Under the pieces are notes generated by a model. It had not been told where the DNA came from. It ran no database searches and saw only the letters and a list, made by a program, of their open reading frames with translations. The translations under genes were made by a program, and so were the position numbers. Positions 57,600 through 64,000 of a DNA stretch of 64,000 bases are shown here, piece by piece. The stretch comes from Tethya wilhelma (taxonomy: Eukaryota; Porifera; Demospongiae; Tethyida; Tethyidae): assembly GCA_964030475.1 (NCBI GenBank), contig CAXIPT010000005.1, positions 1 through 64,000 on the forward strand. The letters are read 5' to 3'. The stretch's first letter is position 1. Every line of letters starts with the position of its first letter.

Positions 57600-58589
57600 C
57601 TAATCTAGTGATGGTGACTCTTCAGGTTCAAGTGCGTCTGCCTCCATGAGAGCCTCGAAGGTTGACATGTAGTCTCTGTAGTGTCCATCAAGACTTGGAT
57701 ATTTTCCCCTAATTGCCTACACAGTTACACAAAGGTACAGAATGTATTGAGTTAGAAATTGCACACAATTACACTTACTTCTATCACACAATCAGGCATA
57801 ATATCTCGCTTGTCATCTCGAACAGTCCTGGCTTCCTTCCTCACAAGATATTCTTCATCTTGCCACAACCCTAAATCCTTCAGCAATCTCCAAAACATCC
57901 TGTACAGCCTGTGTCGCTTCTCGTCATTGGCTGCATGTGCACTGGAGGATCCTTGGAAGAAATCCGGAGGTAGAGAGATGACACATGGATCGCAAAGGCA
58001 ATGTCGACAGTGATAATATCCATGAAAGTCAGGATAGTTGGACTGGTGTTTATAACCCCGTGGATGACTGATGTACACTCTGCCTGTGAATGATTGTATT
58101 AGATTGAACTAAGTAATGTACGTATGCTCTTCTTCCTGGTGTCTTACCTTCTGGCTCACCATCGTCGGCTTCCATTGACTCGGGTTTGTCTGGAGGTGGT
58201 GGTGTGCTGGCTCTCACAGGATCATCTAGATGATCATCATCACCACCACCTCCAGACAAACCCGAGTCAATGGAAGCCGACGATGGTGGAGATGGCAAAC
58301 TACTGTGGGCAACACCAGGTGGTGTGCTGTGGGGCTCTTCTAGAGTCAAGGTGTCCAGAGTCAGTGTCACAGTACGGTCCACGGGTTGATTCAGATTGTC
58401 ATCAAGAAACCGGCTCAAGCTCAAGACAAAAGACTCTGGGGGTGCTTCTCTACTCTCAACTCTCACCTATCCAAGTCACAGAAGACTTATATACTTATTT
58501 TTATATGTATTTAGTATTCTTACTGTTATCTCAGAATGTGGGTCTGTGGCTGAACTTCCAGATGCCATGATGGTTACAAAATCCCGCAT
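57600..58589 (-). CDS. Accessory gene of the outer element with a Cys/His-rich segment
   Basis: Four exons in one frame: 58589-58524 (start at 58589 or the in-frame ATG at 58568), 58466-58148, 58083-57779, 57716-57600; about 245 residues. Exon 2 is Pro/Ser/Asp-rich. Exon 3 carries YYHCRHCLCDPCVI, a tight Cys/His cluster likely to bind zinc, and MFWRLLKDLGLWQDEEYL with DDKRDIMPDCVIE. Exon 4 continues AIRGKYPSLDGHYRDY. I associate this arrangement with proteins labelled P2X7-C-terminal-like in animal genomes, a weak memory. It ends 27-51 bp from the end of the transposase-like gene, tail to tail. A perfect 48-bp inverted repeat lies in exon 2. No lesion seen. Role unknown; perhaps DNA binding for the element. 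Confidence 0.7.
58157..58288. repeat. Perfect 48-bp inverted repeat inside a coding exon
   Basis: 58157-58204 and 58241-58288 are exact reverse complements (start CACCATCGTCGGCTTCCATT). The 36-bp spacer contains a second palindrome, GATCATCTAGATGATC. The reading frame stays open through both arms, encoding a Gly/Ser-rich and a Pro-rich peptide. Confidence 0.95.
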
Positions 58590-58776
58590 TGGTTGAAAAA
58601 ATTATCTTGCCACGTGGTTCTGACACTAAAATGGCTTTTGTGCGCTGGTTTTTGTGTGTGTTGGTGTGTTTCGCGAGCAGCAAATACCAGAGAAGTCTCT
58701 TGGGGATTTGAATTTTTCCGCCATTTGCAGGCGCATTGATTTACTTCCGGTCGGGCCCTTGACCTTTTATACGCCC

Positions 58777-59659
58777 TGTGAGGGGTGGAATTCGCGCTCT
58801 CCCGTACACGTATCGCGCTAGTAATATACGCCCGCTTCTCGTTTAAAAGAAAGTCTTGTTCAAAAAAGCTACTGATAATTCTGAGGTAACCCCTAAGTGC
58901 TCACTCGACTCACACCTCACTCGCATATACTCAGAGAACTAACCTTGTAAGAATACTTATCTTTTAACTCAACATGTGCGCATAGCTAAACTTAGATACC
59001 ACGTAGCCAGTTATTTTGGCGAAAGGGAGCTCAATCGATATTGGGCGAACTTTAATTTTGGTTAATGCAACACATTATGACATACGGCAAAATTAGTACA
59101 GTAGCTATGCATGTACACCTTCTTTGTGTTTTCTTTACTAAAGTAAAGCTTTTATGTCATGAAGCTAAGCAACAATCAAACTAAGTGTGCTGAAAGCCTT
59201 CTTGCATTAATAGTGAAGTTTCTGGCAGTGTAAAAAATACGGGAGGGGCTAAATGCACTACGATATCGCCAATACAACTAAAGCTTTTTTTTTCCAGCCA
59301 GTTTTCAAACCCAGATACATTAAGGACACGCTAATGCGCATTGCACTTAATGAGGAATGAATATGCAAATTTTACGTTGTGATCACGTGCACCAGTAGTA
59401 CTTTGTACAATGCCCACTAGTAATGGCCATATGTCAGCTAAAAACCAAGACGAGTTTTAGGCGGTAGGTAAAATGTAGCTACCAAACTTATATTCAAGGC
59501 GATGAATCAACCCTGAAGTGAGTTATTACAATAAATATAGGCTCTTATGTATCATAAATTAAGCTTTCTATATGATAACTCACTGTTGGTTAATTCAGCT
59601 GCCTTAAATAATATATAAGTTTGGTGTTTGTTCAGATCCTATAGACTATACTGAGCAAG
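58777..59659. other. Non-coding stretch
   Basis: Nothing recognisable; AT-rich with no long frames. Confidence 0.4.
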
Positions 59660-60585
59660 TTAAGGGTGGTCGGTCATAGCAACACATGAATAGCGCAAGA
59701 AGAGCGCGGGCAGGAAGAATTGCGTCATAATTTGTAGTTTAACATCACCACAAACCTCAACTGGAAGTATAGAATGATTGCGCATGAAGATTCTGCGCGA
59801 GATCTTACAACTAGACAGCTGGCTACTTTTTTGTTGCTTTTTTTACAACACAACAAGCCCTCATCAAAGGGAAAGAGGTCTTTAAAAGAGGCTGACACCA
59901 GGTGGCAAGTATTCAAGATGCATGCCTGGAAGCAACAGAAAAAGTTTAACTGTACTACTATACACATCAATAACCAGTAATTGGGTAAGTATCAAAATTG
60001 AATGGTTTGTATTCCAGAAGTATAGAGCTAGTGTAAATATATATCAATGCCAGAAAATAAAGTGTCTATGAACTGGCTGGCTTTCAGGTGGACGACTCTG
60101 ATACAGCAACAGAGCCAGATGGTATAGTATATGAGCTGGTTTCCTAAGACAGAACAGATGGATGCTAAATCCAACTTGAAACTCAATGACGTGGAACTGC
60201 GCTGTTGAGGAGACAAAGTACAGTCCAAAAGACTCCAAACAAGGGTGAATTTCTGCCAATATAGATTGTGGTGTACCACAAGGTAACAAGTACGATGTTG
60301 TCACTCCTACTGTAAAATCTGTAAAAAAAAAAGAAAGAAAAAAAAAGACTTGTGATCAACAAAAAAACAAACAGTATTTTATTTTGCTTACAAGATTGAG
60401 CGTATCTGTAGATCGAATCTCTGCTCCATATGAAAAGTGCTCTGCTACTTCAAGGTGTACAGATGCCATACTGAAAAAAGAAGAATGATACAAAAAGTGA
60501 GACAAACGTGCACAAGTCAAGAGTACATACTATCCTAAACAGCTATAGCCTGGTGATTTTTGTCGTTTTTGTTGTACACAAGTAT

Positions 60586-61015
60586 ATTCCCAGTACGGTA
60601 GTACTGGGTACATAGGAATGGCACGGATGGCCCATTAGCGCAATACAAATATTCACGCGAATAACTCTGCAAAAACAGAGCGCTTGACACTAAAAGGCTT
60701 CTCAAGCTACTATTTAGCTCATTCTCTCTCTAATGAGCCAAAAAATATGGCCTAAAACCTTCGCTGAAGTACCAAACTAAAATATGCCAAACCTACTATT
60801 TTCTCCATCTTCTTCTTATTCTTCTTCTATCTTCTCACGCCATATCTCAAAGACCATTCACTTTTAGAAGCTGATTCTTGAACGAACAAACTTGGTTTCT
60901 TTGTCTTCAATCGCTTTTGCCATCGGTTTTTTGTATCTCTCATTGAGTTACTAGATACAAGGCGAAAAGCGCCTTCTCCATATGGCAGCCATTAATTTCT
61001 AAACTCATTCATTAT
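60586..61015 (+). repeat. CCCAGTAC repeat family, copy 2
   Basis: Starts TTCCCAGTACGGTAGTACTG and follows copy 1 (33409) to GAACGAACAAACTTGG and beyond, with a shorter TTC tract. Confidence 0.75.
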
Positions 61016-61368
61016 TCATAAGCTAGCTTAACGACCCTTTCCATCTCAAAGTGCGCGCGTTATTTGGAATCTATTGCAAACATGCAGTGCCCCAAGTTCT
61101 GTCCTCCTCTGTGTTCAGTTCTTCAATAGGGAAGTTATCTGTAGCTAACAAGACACATATATAATTGATATAAATCACATTCAGCTTGGGATTTCAGAGT
61201 TTCAGCTGTCTGAAAGGCATGACTCAGTACTCATGGACTGACTTGATAGTAGGGTTCAGTGACTGGCCTGCGAGACTAGGTTCAGTGTTGGCATTGCAAG
61301 TTCTCTGCGCAGGCTAACGACTAAATTCAACTGGTATTATAAATAATTATTCAAAAAAATGGAACAAA

Positions 61369-61637
61369 CAAGTACAAAAAACATTAGAAATGTATTGCAA
61401 ACATAGGAATGGCCAAATCGTAAAAAAAGTGAGCAAACAAGATAGAAATGGTTGTTAGATTGAGTGAGTTCATTCCTGTGTCTACAATGTCATTGAGCTC
61501 AGTAGGGATATGAACATAGGTGACACAGTGAAATGAACTCGCTCAATCTGACAACCATTTCTATCTTGTTTGCTCACTTTTTTTACGATTTGGCCATTCC
61601 TATGTTTGCAATACATTTCTAATGTTTTTTGTACTTG
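61369..61637. mobile_element. Foldback MITE (269 bp)
   Basis: Near-perfect arms of about 110 bp (CAAGTACAAAAAACATTAGA and inverse) around a 50-base centre. Nested in the TTAA element. No coding, no clear duplication. Confidence 0.8.
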
Positions 61638-62658
61638 TATACATGTACCTCTCCATAATGTTGTTTTCTAAAAAAAAATCTCACTTCAAACATTATACTT
61701 AGCACACACACAGAGAAGATGCATGCAGAAGCACATTTCATGGTAATAGTAAAGACACATGGAGTTATAGACCATACACTATATTAGCAAATCAGTTCGC
61801 TCATCATGGTACATGATAATTTGCAGTACTATATTGGATTACCTTCCTTTCAGAACAGAACTTGAGCTAGTCCCAGAGTTTCACAGCAGTATGGAAGCAT
61901 CACCAGCATGACTGAAGCTAAGACAGAGGCTTGGATCTTGAGAAACCAACGACAAAGCAGTGTGACTCATTTCATCTCGGTGCTCTTCAATTAGAGAGAA
62001 AACAGTCACTTTGAGGTGAAGTTAGCAGACCAGTCTGACCTCCAGTAATACCTCAACCCTTTCTCTGCTTGTCACCAACCATATTTCACCTCAGCTGGCC
62101 ACTCTGTAGCAGCTACCACAATCACAAAAGATTTCACTCTGATCTGCCACATGTACAAATTATCACCTACTTGCGTTCAATACTAAAACCGCATTGGCAG
62201 ACAATCCACTTCAAAGGGGCAGCTTCTTTGATGTACCGCTTTTTCTAAAATCTCTCTTTGTGATCATTGCAAGAGTGCCAAATTTAGAACACAAGCTGCC
62301 TGATGTCAGCTGTTTAGAAGTATGTATTCTTCCATTTATTCGTCCCTGGTTGGTTAGATCAGTGGGTGTGTCGAAAAAAATCGAACAAAGACAGTGGAAG
62401 CAGCCAAGAAATGGCGATGTTTAGCAGCTAAAAATAAGTAGGTATACCTCCTTTTTGGTTCTTCGATCGTTCTTGCGATAGGCAGAAAACTGGAAGTCAG
62501 TGAAAAAGCTGCTATTCAGAAAAAAAATTTTCTAGTGTGCTCAGTATAGCTAGATATCCATTAACGCTACCTGTTTGTGGACAGAAAAGTTGATATTTTG
62601 TGTCTTTTGCAAGTTGGAAATTTCTCTAGCAATGCGGTGCATGACCGACCACCCTTAA

Positions 62659-63378
62659 AGTAAGCTTAGCGGGGAGTTTTATCTACTGCCTATTTCAATT
62701 TTGCCGTTCAAGGTACCTGAAGAGATGAAGCCATATCTCTGCATGTAAATATGTTGGGTGGGGCTAGTATGATGTCATGTTCTTAGTAGGAGGTACTCTC
62801 CATTATAAAAAAGGTTTGATGTGAATGAGTACTTTAGCTTTAGTGATAATGAGCCTTTAAAATATCACTCAAAATTGCTCGTTCCAGTCCTTAATGCACC
62901 TGAAAAAGTGCTGCTATTGCTTTATAGCCTTATAATCCATGCACCTACGTAGCAAGTTTCAAGCATTTTTTTATAAAGAACTATGGAGAAAATGTCGTCC
63001 TGACGGATTCGAATATTGATATTTTGCCAAAATCAAATCTTTGCAAAAGTTTCTGGCTATATGGTCTAATAATAGTCAGATTATGAGTACACTAACATCA
63101 CAGTCAACGGAGTTCAGAGTCCAGTTTACAGTTCAATTCCTTACAAACGTCCTTACTAATATTGAACCTTATAGACCAGGCCTTCCCTGCTATGTTTATT
63201 GCTCTGTGACACATGCATGACATGCCTGCATAAGTTTACCAAATGAAATGACAGTAAAGCTCAAAAGTGAGGATTAATCTTTCAGCCCATTCTATTCTCA
63301 GTGCCCACATGCATGTGTGACTATATCCATATAGATAGTGTGATGAACTTAAAATTATATAATAATATTACGGCTTGC
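62659..63378. other. Non-coding stretch
   Basis: No supported gene or repeat. Confidence 0.4.
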
Positions 63379-63790
63379 ATTCCCAGTATGGTAGTACTGG
63401 GTACATAGGATGGCACGGATGACACATTAGCGCAATACAAATATTCACACGAATATCTTTGCAAAAACTCAGTGCTTGCCACTATGAGGCTTCTAGCTAT
63501 TTAGCTCATTCTCTTTCCAATGATCCTAAAAATAAGGCCTAATACCATCGGTAAAACAATAATTAATTTTCTCCATCTTCTTCTATGTTGGCAAGACATT
63601 TTTCAGAGACGGTTCACTTTCAGAAGGTGATTCTTGAACAAATATATGTGGTTTCTTTGTCTTCAGGTCCTTTTGGCATCTGTTTTTTGATACAAGAGAA
63701 AAAAAGCGGCTTCTCCGTATGGTAGCTATTCATTTCTATACTCATCAATAATTTATTAGCTACTTTGGAAATCAAGTTGACGACCCTTTT
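63379..63790 (+). repeat. CCCAGTAC repeat family, copy 3
   Basis: Starts TTCCCAGTATGGTAGTACTG, contains GGCACGGATGACACATTAGC and ends near GACGACCCTTTTCC. More diverged than copies 1 and 2. 63791-64000 holds nothing recognisable. Confidence 0.7.
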
Positions 63791-64000
63791 CCAGAGAGAC
63801 AAGTGGGCATTATTTGGAATCCCAAATTTCGCTGCCTGCCTGCTTTACCTGAAGATATCTGGTTGTGCTGAAGTGTCTGTAACCAGTTACCTTTGTATTT
63901 AGGAGGTGATGTAGACTTCTTTGTTACTAGTTGTCAGTATAAAGTAGGTTTTGTTAGATACAGCTCCAACCTTCTGAGATGCTTCACTTTTATGTTAGCA

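Larger units (their letters stand above)
49070..58776. mobile_element. Two-gene autonomous-type transposon, hosting another
   Basis: Imperfect inverted ends of about 31 bp (GGGGTATAAAAGGGGCGGGG at 49070; inverse of GGGCGTATAAAAGGTCAAGG at 58776). Both ends contain TATAAAAGG and GGGCCCG, so each terminus may double as a core promoter for the inward gene. Inside are a transposase-like gene on plus and a Cys/His-segment gene on minus, meeting tail to tail. Without the 5,771-bp insertion it would be about 3.9 kb. Target duplication not resolved. Superfamily unknown to me. Confidence 0.6.
59664..62654. mobile_element. TTAA-flanked transposon (2,991 bp), probably decayed
   Basis: Inverted ends GGGTGGTCGGTCAT and ATGACCGACCACCC, flanked by TTAA at 59660-59663 and 62655-62658: the target pattern of piggyBac and Kolobok. 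No transposase is recognised. A 68-codon plus frame (59774-59980, DLTTRQLATFLLLFLQ) and an 86-codon minus frame (60044-60304, CGTPQSILAEIHPCLESFG) could be remnants. Two later repeats are nested inside. Confidence 0.65.

Overview
The window reads as nuclear DNA of an invertebrate metazoan, most probably a demosponge of the Amphimedon type. That assignment is an inference. It rests on AT-rich DNA, short GT-AG introns, phase-1 Ig and FN3 receptor exons, Lys/Tyr-rich receptor tails, and a very dense load of DNA transposons and MITEs. I see no bacterial operons, rRNA, tRNA or CRISPR arrays. Nine single 'n' characters (4572, 7396, 10228, 19633, 20159, 23999, 34084, 41686, 44090) mark contig joins or ambiguous bases. 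Several genes stop at one, and at 44090 the flanks repeat 34 bases exactly, as unmerged contig ends would.

Host-type genes. An ankyrin-repeat ORF (8763-10227) is split by a 633-bp MITE. A signal-peptide plus Ig-domain gene starts at 12428. A single exon of a MIB/HERC2 domain lies at 20047-20158 and ends at an n. Two paralogous single-pass receptors built from FN3-like and cysteine-rich exons lie head to head: minus strand 20873-23085 and plus strand 24076-33324. The plus copy has a tandem exon duplication and a long cytoplasmic tail with repeated Tyr-Ala motifs. Both lack their 5' ends here.

Transposon remnants. These include an IS630/Tc1-like transposase (35042-35909, minus), a deleted Ty3/gypsy pol (37341-39305), a gypsy gag remnant (45985-46620), and a P-element/THAP9-like transposase relic (46840-47650). 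Foldback, hAT-like, mariner-like and TTAA elements are scattered throughout and often nested.

The main find is at 49070-58776. An outer two-gene transposon carries a multi-exon transposase-like gene on plus (49262-57549) and a small gene with a Cys/His-rich segment on minus (57600-58589), tail to tail. A second two-gene transposon, 51421-57191, sits in an intron of the first gene. It carries a RecQ-like helicase on plus (51625-53022) and a six-exon protein resembling DUF6589 on minus (53096-56946), again tail to tail, and is flanked by a perfect 9-bp target duplication. Its ends (TAGTCT followed by a CCAGACCC...GGGTCTGG hairpin) share their layout with at least seven smaller coding-free elements in the window, six of which also have 9-bp duplications. 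The likely picture is one helicase-encoding transposon lineage with its non-autonomous derivatives, inserted in exons, introns and each other. Both genes of the large copy carry stops or frameshifts, so this copy is probably dead.
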